Positions 12,801 through 25,151 of a stretch of 64,000 nucleotides of DNA are shown here, piece after piece. The position numbers were made by a program, and so were the translations under genes. The stretch lies in the NCBI GenBank assembly GCA_963682055.1, contig OY821742.1:1053316-1117315 (forward strand), given 5' to 3'. The notes beneath the pieces were generated by a model. The model saw only the letters and a program-made list of their open reading frames with translations. It did not search any database and had not been told where the DNA came from. Positions within the stretch are counted from its first letter, which is position 1. Each line of letters starts with the position of its first letter. This DNA is from Primula veris (taxonomy: Eukaryota; Streptophyta; Magnoliopsida; Ericales; Primulaceae).

Positions 12801-15370
12801 TATTTCCAAAGGCGGCATTGGTACTTCCTTAACTATTTGTATATTCTTGTTGTATTGTTTTTCATGTAAGAAACCGCATGTTTAGCCATGCTCAGGAAAA
12901 ATGTTAACTGGCCTTGTTTGGTTGTCGTTTTTTAAGCTTTGAATTTCTGTTTTTTCGCTTAAAGGATGGATTGCATTTGGTTAACCAGCTTAAGCAATGA
13001 CCTATATAAGAGTTTGCCATGAAAAGTTTTTAGCTGGAGGAGACAGTTTCTTTCTCAAACTTGAAAATTCTAGCTTATCCGCTTAAAAACTGCAATCAAA
13101 CAATCCCTATGTGTTGTCATTTTGAGATGGTGAATAATGTTGCATGGAAGCAGGGGAGTAATTTAAGACGAGTCGGTTTGTTTTGGTATACCTTTTGGTT
13201 GGGTTTTTGGCATTTTTCCATATAAAGAACCTTTGAAGTACTTGTGACAGCTCTTTTTTGGAAGTTTGTTATAAGCGTTATTTAATTATAGAAGGCAGAA
13301 GGCCAAAAGACAAAGAAATCGGTTTCAATTTTGACTTCTATTTTTGTTAGATAATGCATCTTGTTGTAGAAGCCGCTTCTGTGTTTCCTTATCCAATGGC
13401 TTGTGATTGTAATCTATGAATCGGGGCAGATTTTCTATGTTTATGATTAAAATGAACAATTACAGGGAAAGTAATTTTCTGGAACTCTCGATCACTAATC
13501 TAATACTGGAAATTAAAGTTAAATTGAAACGGCTTGTTATTTTTATTTCCCCCCAAAAGTGACCAGCAGATGAGTTATATAGAGTATTGACACTTTTAGA
13601 AGAGATCCCTCTAGTTTTCTTAATTAGTTAAATTACACTAAATTCCTCTTAGTATTCCCTTTCTGACAATTTAGCATTCATGCTTTGTAGTTCTTTTTCC
13701 TTCAGATAAAGTTTATTACATTTTGTTTTAAATTATTCCCTTGATAACTTCAATAAAAAGGGGACTTGGTCGCAAGATATCTGCTGCTTTGTATGTTGGT
13801 GTTCTTTAACCCCAAGGCCTCTGGGAAACATATCTTGTTACTCACATAAGAAAAATTGAAAGATAATGAAAATGATACTATAATGATTGGTATAGTATTT
13901 CATAAATTTTGGTTTTCTCCTGCAGCTATTGCTCTCTCCGACGATCACAAACCAAACAGAAGCGATGAGCGAAAAAGAATTGAAAACGCCGGAGGCGTTG
14001 TCATGTGGGCAGGTGAGATTTGAGACTCTAATGTTTAGTTAACTAGATTTTAAGGTTTATTTCATTTTTGTACACAAGAGTACAAAAAATTACTATCTTG
14101 TTTAGTGAACTAAAAAAATTCAGTCATTTTGCATCCTTAACCATATACGAAAATTTCATTTTGTTACTCGGTAGCTAAAAATTAAACTTATGTGAGTTGT
14201 GCATAAATTAAATCGGCTCATAGTCTAGTGGACAAAATGTTAATAACCCCAGTATACTCGTTTAAGGTTTGGCATTTAGCCTTGTAGATTAACCTGACAT
14301 CATTTCGGTAAGCATTATATCCGTTTGCCTTATTGCTTAAAATGTCTTCTATTTATATTTTTTCCGAACTTCCCTATTTTGGTTTGATGATGTGTTATTT
14401 CTGTTTAGGTACATGGAGAGTTGGAGGTGTGTTAGCAATGTCGCGTGCTTTTGGTAACCGCATGTTGAAACAATTTGTTGTGGCCGAGCCTGAGATCCAG
14501 GTGATCTTTCTAGCTCTTTCTTAGCAATTTCTACTTTTTGTTCAGCTTTCGTATTGCAGAGTAATTAAATTCATTAAATTACTGTGTACAAACTTTAGGA
14601 ACAAGAGATTGATGAAGATTTTGAATTGCTCGTGCTTGCAAGTGACGGACTTTGGGATGTGGTGCCAAATGAGGTGAGCCCATCCTTTGATAAAAGGTTT
14701 CTAGTTTTGTGTATTTTACTCAGAATAGGGTCTTTTTGACTAGCTTTTAAGCAAATTAGCTGGATTTACTTTTTATATTCATCCCTATTTCCATTGTTAC
14801 TGCCTTATAAAGTTATGAGCACGTACAAAGGATATTTTATTTGTGAATTTAAAGGGGGGAAATCATACTGAAAGGAGGGAAGTGGTCATTTAAGTATATG
14901 CATCAACGTTCCAAAACTTATCATTTTGTTATATACAACTCAAACTACATCAAGGTTGTTTCCCTCTGCCATCATCGAAAGCTAATTAAGCAACTAATGC
15001 GACGAAAAATTTGTTACCTACCCTATATTACACTTCAATATCAGTGTTTTTGAGCCTCATGGTTTCCAAATATACTATGCTTGTATTCGGATACGTTTGT
15101 TTTTTATTTCTGGGACAGAAGGTTTAAGAAAATTGAAACATCTCGGTAGATATTAAATTATATACTATCTAATTTAGCTTCATATGTAAACAGGATGCCG
15201 TGTCATTGGCACGGACAGAGGAAGAACCCGAAGCTGCGGCGCGTAAGCTGACAGAAACCGCTTTTACTCGTGGCAGTGCCGATAACATTACCTGTATCGT
15301 CGTAAAATTACAAAATGAAAAGGAGGGTACAAATGATCTACCTGTTGACAAAGAAACCATGGAGAATTAA
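9865..15370 (+). CDS. protein phosphatase 2C (PPM family), 8 coding exons
   Basis: Metal-dependent Ser/Thr phosphatase of the plant PP2C family, 358 aa after splicing. Exons: 9865-10124, 10874-11001, 12254-12352, 12662-12820, 13926-14012, 14409-14500, 14599-14673, 15194-15370; all introns are GT-AG and the phases join cleanly. The N-terminal 85 residues are a basic extension. The catalytic domain shows SMEDFFD (105-111), FDGHGG (128-133), [35 protein letters not shown] (289-296) and SADNIT (328-333). The metal ligands D129, G130, D291 and D330 are all present, so it should be active. The start is the first ATG after the likely leader-intron acceptor. From memory it is closest to the Arabidopsis PP2C76-like group; that subgroup call is less certain than the family. 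No signal peptide is obvious. Confidence 0.93.
11617..11930 (+). repeat. three-copy tandem repeat inside PP2C intron 2
   Basis: Three copies of a unit of about 110 bp lie in the 1252-bp second coding intron (11002-12253). Each has an AACATGG word, a TCGTTTTCG word, AATTACATAATGAATA and a GAAAC/TATCTGTC-type segment. The copies differ by several substitutions and small indels. No coding content. Confidence 0.7.
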
Positions 15371-16237
15371 GTCCATACCATCGGGTTCCTCTTTTTTTTT
15401 TACGTTTTTATCTTTTGTTTTGTGTGTTTTAAGTGAGCTGTGGACCAGTAATGTAGTTCTGTATCACCAAATGTTTATAAACTTATATACCAGAATTAAG
15501 CTTCTCCTGTGCTCTTGTCTGTAAAGCATGTTCCGTAAAGTAACTGTAGATTGATAACAAGGTGCGCCTGCTTCCCCCCCACCACACACACACACACACA
15601 CACACACATACATCTTCTTTTTTGCTTCTTTGCCACCAGTTATTAATTATTATAGTTCCATTCTCGGATACTCTAATGCCGACATGTTCCTGGATTTTAG
15701 TTTTCACTTTTTGATAGGCAAAACTTCCTAAAATGTGTTTTCATGTTGTTGGTTGTTTACGAAAACCAGACAGCCTTTACTGTTTTGTAAATTTAGAAAA
15801 ATTTACACAGACTTGACTTTGCGAAATATCTTTGCAGTTCAAAAAGGTTTTACAAAAATGATCCTGTTGAGATAGTCGACTCCGGCTTGACTCGATAACT
15901 TAAATTTTCTCCAAGAATTTCTACTTATTGATATAGTACGTATTTATGTTAATTCCAAAAAAAATGCAGTGAGTGGTCTCAAATCTATTTGTCCCCTTGA
16001 TACCCCAGAATCATTTGAAAATAAAGACCATAAGGATAGTCATTTTCTCATTTAATTAAATAATTGAAAGTGCAAGTGATATCACTACCATCAATCCTTG
16101 TTGCTAAATGTCTTGGTGTTGAAACTTCAAAGTCTTTGCAAGAATAGTGTAGCTAAATATCACCCACAGTCTTGACACTAAATCATGTCCAAAACTACAT
16201 ACATGCAATTAAAGTTTTATGAAATACAGGTTCAATC
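15371..16237. other. PP2C 3' region and spacer with a CA microsatellite
   Basis: No gene seen. A CA dinucleotide repeat runs from 15583 to 15608. The PP2C transcript probably ends in the first few hundred bases, but no single polyadenylation signal stands out. Confidence 0.5.
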
Positions 16238-18575
16238 ATGAAGCTAACTAAACTTCTTGTTTCACTTCATTGTTATTTTTTCGTTTTCACCACATTCCAT
16301 TGTTGATCGTTTACTGCAAGGAGTAATAGCTTCGGTACTCGTTGCTTTGAAACTGAGAGGCAAGCTCTTCTTAAGTTCAAGCAAGATCTATCCGACCCTT
16401 CAAACCGCCTATCCTCATGGGTCGGCAACGACTGTTGTGGATGGGATGGAATCGTTTGCAGCAACTCCACTGACCACGTCACTAAGATTAAACTGCAATG
16501 TCCATATGATGATGATTATGATAAGCAGCAACGATTAGGTGGCAAGATTAATCCATCGTTGCTTGATTTGAAGACCCTCCGTCATCTCGACTTGAGCAAC
16601 AATGACTTTGATTATAGTCCAATACCGAGCTTCATTGGCTCCATTATAAGTTTGAGGTACCTCAATTTTTCACTATCTAAATTTAGCCTGAATATCCCTC
16701 ATCAACATGGAAATCTATCCAGGATCCGCCATCTTGATTTTGGACATAACTACTTTCTAAGTGGTGATAGTTTGAGATGGGTTTTAGGTCTTGATTCACT
16801 ACGATATCTAGATATGTCTTTCGTAGACCTCAAGAAAACAATAGGTTGGGAACATGCGACAAGCATGCTTCCTTCTCTACTCGAACTGCACTTGTCTGGT
16901 TGTCAGTTGAGATATATTTCACCGTCGATGAACAGTGTTAACTTTACTTCACTATCGGTTCTCGACCTTTCTGAAAACAGGTTCAATTCACCTGTTCCTG
17001 AGTGGCTATTTATTCTCCCTCGTCTACTCTCCCTAAACATAGGTGGAAGATCATTTTCTGGCAGTCTATTTCCAACTACTCTTCAAAACACAACTTCGAT
17101 AAAATTCTTCTTCAACCATGGGAACGACGGTTATAAAATGAGAATACCGAGGTGGTTTTATAGTTTAAAATATCTTGAAGAAATTGATCTTTCTGATAAT
17201 ATGTTTAAAGGTGTCATCGCACATGAAATAGGGAACTTGACTTCTCTAACTAGTCTCGATCTGAGCTGGAATAACCTGGAGGGGTCGGTGCCAGTATCCT
17301 TGGGAAAGCTCCGCAGCTTGAAGATTATTATCTTGTCGTATAATAATTTCTATTTGTTAAACATAGGTATTTTCCTAAAAAGTTTCATGTTTAAAAGATT
17401 GGAAGTACTGATATTAAACGGAGCTTATGTCACTGGTCACTTGCCAGATGAGATTGGCAATTTCACAAATCTAGTCTACAATCTACATTAGCCTTTCTGG
17501 TAACTCCATCTCGGGTACAATTGCATCTTCAATAGCAAGATCATCAAACTTGAAGTATTTTGATCTTTCTTTCAATCTATTGAATGGAACCCTGCCTGAA
17601 GTTCTATGGCAACTTACAATGTTAGAAACACTCAGCTTTGATGGGAACTCGATGGAAGGTGTCATTACAGACCTTCATTTTGCAAATCTTAAGAGATTAA
17701 GGTGGCTAACTGCATCTGGAAATACGCTGACCTGGAGATCTCATGATGGCTGGATTCCTCCCTTTCAACTTCAAGTTTTGGATTTGAGAAACTGGTATCT
17801 TGGAACTCGATTCCCTTCTTGGCTGCAATCCCAAAAATGACTAAATCACTTAGACATTTCAAAGTTCAAACACAGGAATATCTTTTTTGATTCCCACCAA
17901 GTTCTGGAATAAAACCCATGGAGCTTTTACATACCTAAATTTATCATCTAATGGAATTTATGGAGAGATTCCTAATGATAGAATTACGTTTTATGGTAAT
18001 TCTTTAACAGTATGTGATCTGAGTTCAAAATATTTCACTGGCCCGTTACCACCATCCATGTCTAAAATGTATTGGCTAGATCTTTCGAATAATTATTTCT
18101 CAGAATCTATTCACCAATTTTTTTTGTAATCAGACGACCTCACATGGTTTGTATATAAATTTTCGAAATAATCTTTTATCAGGAAGTATTCCTTACTGCT
18201 TTAAGAATCGGTCAAATCTACAAATTTTAAAGTTAGACAACAATCATCGGAATGGTTCCATCCCAAACTCAATTAGAGATCGATAATATTAGATATCTAC
18301 ACTTGCGTAATAACAATCTCTCAGGAAAGTTCCCTCAGGCTCTACAAAATTGTAGGCTATTGCAAACCATTGACCTTGGAGGAAATCAATTTTCAGGAAA
18401 TATACCTAGTTGGGTGGGCAAGTCATTTCTACAGTCGGCCAATTTGAATCTTCACTCAAATAGGTTCAACGGAAAGATTCCGAACGAAATATGTGATCAT
18501 AAATCTCTTCAAATTTTGGACCTTGCACATAATAGCCTCTCCGGGTTAGTTCCAAAGCATCTAACTTTTAAATAA
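16238..18575 (+). pseudogene. LRR receptor-like protein pseudogene, 3'-truncated
   Basis: Resembles plant cell-surface LRR receptor-like proteins of the EIX/Cf type. An ATG at 16238 opens a hydrophobic signal-peptide-like stretch that ends in an in-frame TGA at 16304. The same frame then resumes with an N-terminal LRR cap ([14 protein letters not shown]..., paired cysteines in NDCCGW) and many 23-25-residue LRRs of the LxxLxxLDLSxNxxxGxIP kind up to 17491. Further damage: a frameshift near 17478-17490, a TGA at 17838, a shift near 17858-17868, a shift in the T8 run at 18118-18125 and another near 18278. After 18553 the sequence becomes the neighbouring duplicated block, so the last LRRs, the membrane segment and tail are missing. 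No protein-coding role is likely. Confidence 0.85.
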
Positions 18576-19863
18576 TTGACATAACAAAACATATTGTCCA
18601 TAAAATTAATAATTCAAACACCACGGCAAAAAATGCAATCTCCAGCTTCAAATCTCTGAACCCAAATGTAGTAAGTTCTTGAACAATTTTATATTCATTG
18701 CGGCTAAGTATCAAGTCACGTAAGGCATAGCTACTTTCTCCATTCCCCGAGTTGAATTACAGCAAGTGCAAATGACCTTTTTTGTGGGTTAATTATCCTA
18801 TTAGTAATAATTATCATAAATGTAAATGCAAAGGTTACAAAACTGTAGACGAAAGAGAGGAAATGAAAGAGATAGAGCAATTTGTTTTCTGCACTACAAC
18901 ATTTAATGTTTTACTAACCCAAAATTTAATGTTGTCAAAATTTGTATAGCTATGGACGGGTGAAAATTTCTTACATAATTGAGCCAACTAACCGCTTTTC
19001 AAATCGAACTGACAAGTCCAATACCGAATAACTTTGTTACCATGGTACGCTGCGATACAAGTTTACCTAGTAGCTAGTGTATATTGCCACGGTAGCTGGC
19101 CAGCGGTTTAGAGTTTACTACATTCTGCTCTTTCTTCAGAAACCAGATTTATATCAACTTTATTGAAACCTAAATATATGCCCTAATTTCTAACTCTACC
19201 GACATGCAGTACAAATGGGGTAAATATGTGCCCTAGTTTTAGAACTTTGACCCTGTCGTAGATTTATGCTTATGTTCGGTCGGTTACAAACAGTTAATAT
19301 GTTGTATTAAAAGGAAATATAAAGAATTTCTTAAGTTCGATTTCAGTTTTCGGAGACAAATTCCAATTTTTTTTGGAGAATTCGCAAATCATTAGATTTC
19401 ATTTTCTGTTGATCAGTTTTTAAAGAGTTTAATTTGGACACTGCATGTATTTCAGGTTATATATGAGTTTTGGTACAACACTGAAAACCAAACCGTAACA
19501 GGCAACATAATTGGTGTACCGATCTTTGGCCAGTAATGTTATCATCAACAATGTACAACCAAACTACTTGGGTTCGATATATAGTGGTACATCGTCAAAA
19601 CTTTGGTACCAACCCGAATCCATGCATACTTTTCTTGGGTAGTTTATTAGTTTCGAATTGGGCATAGTCAATTCGAAGATTTGGTTATATTGCAAAGAAA
19701 TAAATTAAGGGCATCAAAATGCTTCAGACAATTAATCATCTCATATAGAAATTGACAACCATGTTCGAAAACAAAATAAAAAACAATTCAAAGGTTTTCT
19801 GCAGTTTCTCACTCTCCAATCAATGATAAACAACAAAATGCTATTTTTTCTCAATCTTCCCCA

Positions 19864-20319
19864 CTATTCTGATAACTTTTTTAGAACCTCGGCACAAACT
19901 TTTTCCACCTTCAACTTCCCTATATCCAACTTAGTAAATTCAGCAAAAACATCCGAGTTGGCACTAGACCCAATTCCATCTTTACCCTTGGCATCTCTTT
20001 TAAGTTTCTTGGCCGACGCTCTTCCAATACCAACGTCTCTTGACGGATGGCCACTTGGATTCTTGTTTCTTTTATGAAACGACGAAAACGGTGACTTGGA
20101 CGAGTTTCGAGGAGGGGGGGCCTTGTTTGCACGAAAAGGCTTGTTACAGTTGGGACAAACAAGCAGTTTATCAAGATGTTTTATATAGTATTCAAAATGA
20201 AATTTGCAGGTGCCACATATAGTCCAGAAAGACTCCGCTTCAGGTTTGTGTAGAGAAATCGGAGATATTTTATCTGCCATTTCCTTGGCCTCAATCGTCT
20301 CAACTCTTTTGGAATCCAT
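19864..20319 (-). CDS. stand-alone DnaJ-type zinc-ribbon protein (copy A)
   Basis: 151-aa product from the ATG at 20319. Residues about 30-65 form a zinc ribbon with CGTC and CPNC pairs preceded by ESFWTICGTCKFHFEY and followed by KPFRA. This matches the ribbon between the J domain and the DUF3444 region of large plant DnaJ-like proteins. The J domain and DUF3444 are absent. The rest is a basic, Ser/Pro-rich linker and a short charged C-terminus. Just upstream, TTTAATTTATAG|G could be an intron acceptor, so a further 5' exon is possible but not seen. It is nearly identical to copy D at 26518-26973. Both frames are open, which argues for recent duplication or constraint. Function unknown; it may bind zinc. 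Confidence 0.6.
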   Translation of the reverse strand: MDSKRVETIEAKEMADKISPISLHKPEAESFWTICGTCKFHFEYYIKHLDKLLVCPNCNKPFRANKAPPPRNSSKSPFSSFHKRNKNPSGHPSRDVGIGRASAKKLKRDAKGKDGIGSSANSDVFAEFTKLDIGKLKVEKVCAEVLKKLSE

Positions 20320-22068
20320 AACAAACAATTTTTCCTATAAATTAAACAAGAACAAAAGTTAGGACCTAAAACTTATGCATTATAGAACAAAGAGCAGGCC
20401 AAAGGTGTTCTATTTTAGTTCGCAATGGAACATTTACCCAAAATAGCATTAGCCAAATGGAATTTTTGATGCAACTCTTTTTATTCGTAATTCAAGCTGT
20501 CATTTATCTGTTCTTGTTTTTAGAGAAGTGATAATTTCATTACCAAATATATGCATTATTATACATATGATCTATGAATAACGGTCATATATATGAAAAT
20601 GGCATGGCGCACGTAATTCCTTTAGATACACGGATAAGACAGGTTCTTCGTATCTTCCATGCATCATATTACAATTGCATCAAAATTTAAACAAGATTAT
20701 TTTCCGTTGGCCAATATTCGACCCGTTTGTGTCTCTAAACATTTTCTTTTACATTCCATATGGTAATACTAATTTTAGCCATGATTAACAAAGCGTGACA
20801 AGTTCTTACATTTTCGAAAAATAACCTAACATGCATGCATTCTGATTACATCAACGCTATTCACACAAAAAACTGCACAAATAGATTTACAGGTATTTTT
20901 TTTTTTTGGGAATGTAAACTAGGGTTCCCCAATATGTAGAGGATTATCAATATATATGTGCTTAGAATTATTCCTTTATTATTATTACAAAAAGATCTCA
21001 TAACTTCAAAGTACTACTATATATAAAATTGTAAATGTATATATATTTGTATTCATAATAGGTCTCATATGAGTCCACCTCTTTTACCCCTTATTGTATA
21101 CCGGATTCTATGTACAACCATGGTTTATTAAACCAAAATATTTATTCAATAAAATTGAAAAATAAAATACTACAATTACAATCAAATATGTTGATATAAA
21201 CTCAGAACACATTTTTATGAGAAAGTGAGTTTTTTTTAAATGAAAATAAGAACTAGTGTAAATTAACATTATATAACATAAAATCATGCAGTAAAATCAA
21301 TATTTTGAAATTTTCTAGAATACACAAGTAACAGTTTATAAGCATAAAAAAAAAAATTGAAAAAATTCAAATTTAATCAAAATTCTAAGGGGAACGGGAA
21401 CAAAATAGCTAGGGGTAGAAGATCCGGACCCATCTCGATGAACAAACTAATAAATTTCAAAAGTTTTGTTGTCTTTCTCATGGATCGGGACACTACCAAT
21501 ATATTACCCATTCAATTTGTTATGACACTTTTTTTTAATTAAAACCCAAATTTCATTAATACAAAACTAAGATGAGACCTCGGTTTTAATTTAAAAAAAA
21601 CCCTGAGATGTACCAAGCTCCTAAACACCTGAATGAATGTATCAAAACAGTCCTTAAGGATCAACTACTTTTTTTTTATAAATCTTTTTTATCATAATTC
21701 GAAACAATCATGATCAACTTGCCTCCAAGATATTTAACACTAAAAACAGTAAAAAAAAAAATACTTAAAATTGAGGACATAAAATTGATTTACCTCTATA
21801 AATGAAGAGAATAGAATAATGGGACTGTAGACAGATAGAGAAATGAAAAATATTTTTTGTATATATACTAACACAAAAGTACTCCTTTTTGACAAATAAT
21901 AATAATGTTACTTTTTGGACAAAAGTTTATTGACCAGTATTTTGATTATAACGTATGTCATGAAACAACATAGGCATATATTAGAGTTTTACTTTTCTTA
22001 CAAAAAATATATTGTGCAGGCACAAGTTGATATGTATATACAAATGGACTAAAGTTAAGTTGGTTCCA
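20320..22068. other. non-coding part of unit A
   Basis: AT-rich sequence upstream of the zinc-ribbon gene. It recurs in unit B (22640-24110) and in part near 27940-28140. It contains poly-A and poly-T runs and TATATA blocks but no frame with coding character. The small frame at 21357-21542 has its start inside a poly-A tract and is not supported. Confidence 0.5.
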
Positions 22069-24150
22069 AATTGTTAATATGTTGTATTAAAAGGAAATAT
22101 AAGGAATTTATTAAGTTTGATTTCGGTTTCCGGTGACAAATTCCATTTTTTTTGGAGAATTCGCAAATCATTAGATTTCAATTTCTGTTGATCACTTTTT
22201 AAAGAGTTTAATTTGGACACTGCATGTATTTCAGGTTATATATGAGTTTTGGTACAACACTGAAAACCAAACCGTAACAAGCAAAATAATTGGTGTACCG
22301 ATCTTTGGCCAGTAATGCTATCATCAACATTGTACAACCAAACTACTTGGGTTCGATATATAGTGGTACATCGTCAAAACTTTAGTACCAAACTGAAGCC
22401 ATGCATACTTTACTTGGATAGTTTATTATCTTCGAATTGGGCATAGCCAATTTGAAGATTTGGTTATATTGCAAAGAAATAAATTAAGGGCATCAAAATG
22501 GTTCAGACAATTAATCATCTCATATAGAAATTGACAACCATGTTCGAAAACAAAATAAAAACGGTTTTCTACAGTTTCCCACTCTCCAATCAATGATAAA
22601 CAACAAAATGCTATTTTTTTCTCAAAATTTAAACAAGATTGTTTTTCGTTGGCCAATATTCGATCCGTTTGTGTCTCCAAACATTTTATTTTACATTCCA
22701 TAAGGTAATACTAATTTTAGCCATGATTAACGAAGCGTGACAAGTTCTTACATTTTCGAAAAATAACCTAACATGCATTCTGATTACATCAACGTTGTTC
22801 ACACAAAAAAACTGCACAAATAGATTAACATGTAATGTTTTTTTTTGGGAATCTAAATTAGGGTTCCCCAATATGTAGAGGATTATCAATATATACAGTA
22901 TGTGCTTAGAATTATTCCTTTATTATTATTACAAAAAAATATCATAACTGCAAAGTACTACTATAAAATTGCAAATTACACTTGGCTAATTGCATAACAC
23001 TTTTCCGTTTATTTCTAGGCAAAATTGCAGGCAAGTTACAGGAAACATTGGGAAGTACATTGAAGGTCCTCATACATAATTTGAAATAGATTTAATTTGG
23101 ATCAAAACAGTAGTTTATTTTCTTGAACTTCTATGTGTACATGTTTGTATTCATAATAGGTCTCATATGAGTCCACCTCTTTTACCCCCTATTGTATACC
23201 CGCTTCTATGTACAACCTTGGTTTATTAACCCAAAATATTTATTCAATAAAATTGAAAAATAAAATACTACAATTAAAATCAAACATGTTGATATACACT
23301 CAGAACACATTTTCATGAGAAAGTCAGTTTTTTTTTTTTTTTTGAAATGAAAATAAGAACTATTGTAAATTAACATTATATAAAATAAAATAATGCAGTA
23401 GAATCAATATTCTAAAATTTTCTAGAATACACAAGTAACAGTTTATAAACATACAAAAAAATTTGTAAAAATTCAAAATTTAATTAAAAATTTAAGGGGG
23501 AACGGGTACAAAATAGGGATAGAAGATCCGGACCCATCATGACGTACAAACTAACAAATTTCATAAGTTTTGTTGTCTTTCTCATGGATTGGGACACTAC
23601 TAATATATTACACATTCGATTTGTTATAACACTTTTTTTTAATTAAAACACAAATTTCATTAATACAAAATTAAGATGGGACCTCGGTTTCAATTTAAAA
23701 AAAGAAACCCTGAGATGTACCAAGCTCCTAAATGATCAAAACAGTCCTTAACGATCAACTATTTTTTTTTTATATATCGTTTTTATCATAATTCAAAACA
23801 ATCATGATCAACTTACCTCTATGATATTATTTAACACTAAAATCAGTACAAAAAAAAAAAAACACTTAAAGTTGAGGAGATAAAATTGATTTACCTTTAA
23901 AAATGAAGAGAATAATGGGATTGTAGACAGAGAGAGAGAAATGAAACAGAAATTTTGTATATATACCCAAAACTCCTTTTTGACAAATAGTTATTAGTGT
24001 TGCTTTTTTGCCAAAAAGTTTATTGACCAATATTTTGATTATAACGTATCTCATGAAACAACACAGGCATACATTAGATTTTTCCTTTTTTTACAAAAAA
24101 TATATTTATTTTGACAAATGCTAGCTTGTGCAGGCACACGTTGATATGTT
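22069..24150. repeat. segmental duplication, unit B, gene deleted
   Basis: Parallels unit A from 19292 onward. At 22617-22627 the sequence jumps from the equivalent of about 19850 to the equivalent of about 20685, removing about 830 bp that contain the entire zinc-ribbon ORF and its upstream region. The join lies at a short TCAA-like microhomology. Unit B also has about 150 bp near 22977-23140 that unit A lacks. No gene remains. Confidence 0.75.
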
Positions 24151-24800
24151 GGTTCCAAATAGGTTATATGCTGTATTAAAAGGAAATATATGGAGTTTTT
24201 AAGTTTGATTTCAGTTTGCGTAGACAAATTCCAATTTTTTTTGAGAATTCTTGAATCAATTTGGTTTCAATTTATGTTGATCAGTTTTTAGAGATTATGA
24301 ATTTGGACACGGCATGTATTTCAGATTGTGAGTTTTGGTACAACACTGAAAACCAAACCGTATCAGGCAAAATAATCGGTGTACCGATATTTGGCCAGTA
24401 ATGTTATCAACACTGTACAACCAAACTACTTGGGTTCGACCCTCTTCTTATACTAATGCCACTTGGCGGAGTCATGTTCCTTTTTTGAGCCGATGAAACT
24501 GGTGACTTGGACGAATTTCCAGGAAGAGAGGCCTTGTATGCACGAAAAGGCTTGCTACAATTAGGACAAACAAGCAGCTTATCAAGATATTGTGTAAGAT
24601 ATTCATAATGAAATTTGCATGTGCCACACATTGTCCAGAAAGACTCGGCTTGAAGCCCGATGGTGCTCTTTGCCATCCCGACATTCGTTGTGTCCATTTT
24701 TTGGAGGCACTAGTTTTTTTTTTCTCTTTCAAACTTTTCAAACTCTTCTAATAATTTGAAATTGATTTAATATTTAGCCAAAAGAACTATAGTTTTGATA
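24151..24800. repeat. segmental duplication, unit C, truncated
   Basis: Starts with the same GTATTAAAAGGAAATATA word as units A and B, then after about 24437 jumps into the inside of the zinc-ribbon gene, so the gene has lost its 3' part. It ends at the TRIM element. Confidence 0.7.
24407..24697 (-). pseudogene. truncated zinc-ribbon gene (copy C)
   Basis: A 96-aa frame from the ATG at 24697. The ribbon is complete (ESFWTMCGTCKFHYEY then CPNCSKPFRA), but the leader before it is shorter than in copies A and D. The basic linker is cut by a deletion, after which the frame runs about 20 residues into unrelated unit sequence and stops. More diverged than A and D. It could still make a small zinc-binding peptide, but it looks like a damaged copy. 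Confidence 0.6.
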
Positions 24801-25132
24801 TGTTAAACCCCATATACCTTACAATTAAAATGCCTCGTAATGGTAAGGATGAGTAACTCTTTATAAACCATAGGCTCGATCGTTATCTAGTCGATGTGAG
24901 ATAATATACTCTAACACTCCCCATCGCTCGTGGCCCGACATTTCAAGGGTTCTACGAGCGGACATATTAAATGGGTGGAGGTGTGCCCAACATCGCTAGG
25001 TTTTGCTCTGATACCATGTTAAACCCCACATACCTTGTCATTAAAAGGGCTCGTAATGGTAATGATGGGTAACTCTTTATAAACCACAGGCTCGATCGTT
25101 ATCTAGTCGATGTAGGATAATATACTCTAACA
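24801..25132 (-). mobile_element. TRIM (miniature LTR retrotransposon), complete, 332 bp
   Basis: Two 116-bp LTRs (24801-24916 and 25017-25132) flank a 100-bp interior. On the minus strand each LTR starts TGTTAGAGTATATTAT and ends GTTTAACA. The primer-binding site for initiator tRNA-Met, TGGTATCAGAGC, is immediately inside the right LTR (25005-25016), and a purine-rich GATGGGGAG lies at the other end (24917-24925). A TTTATAAAG box lies in the LTR. There is no ORF, as usual for TRIMs, so it depends on enzymes supplied in trans. The LTRs differ at several positions. Flanks TGATA and AAAAC do not match, so no target duplication is visible. Confidence 0.88.
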
Positions 25133-25151
25133 AAACTTATAACACAACTAA

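Larger units (their letters stand above)
18553..22068. repeat. segmental duplication, unit A
   Basis: Unit A carries the intact zinc-ribbon ORF at 19864-20319. Positions 18553-20560 match unit D (25152-27225), sharing the start CAAAGCATCTAACTTTTAAA. Positions 19292-22068 match unit B, so two overlapping duplications are involved. The unit ends with GGTTCCAAAT, where unit B begins. Apart from the ORF it looks non-coding. Compared with D, unit A lacks about 45 bp near 18680 and a short piece near 18705. Confidence 0.8.

Noticed and set aside
12598..12885. 95-codon ATG frame as a separate gene
   Set aside because: It is PP2C exon 4 with intron sequence on both sides.
16257..16538. 93-codon frame at the start of the LRR locus
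   Set aside because: It is the wrong frame; the LRR cap and paired cysteines read in the frame starting at 16238.
22426..22889. Two minus-strand frames in unit B
   Set aside because: They cross the deletion junction of duplicated non-coding sequence and have no homologue or domain.
25017..25132. Cassandra-type TRIM
   Set aside because: I could not see the 5S rRNA-like promoter boxes that define Cassandra LTRs, and the LTR is too short.
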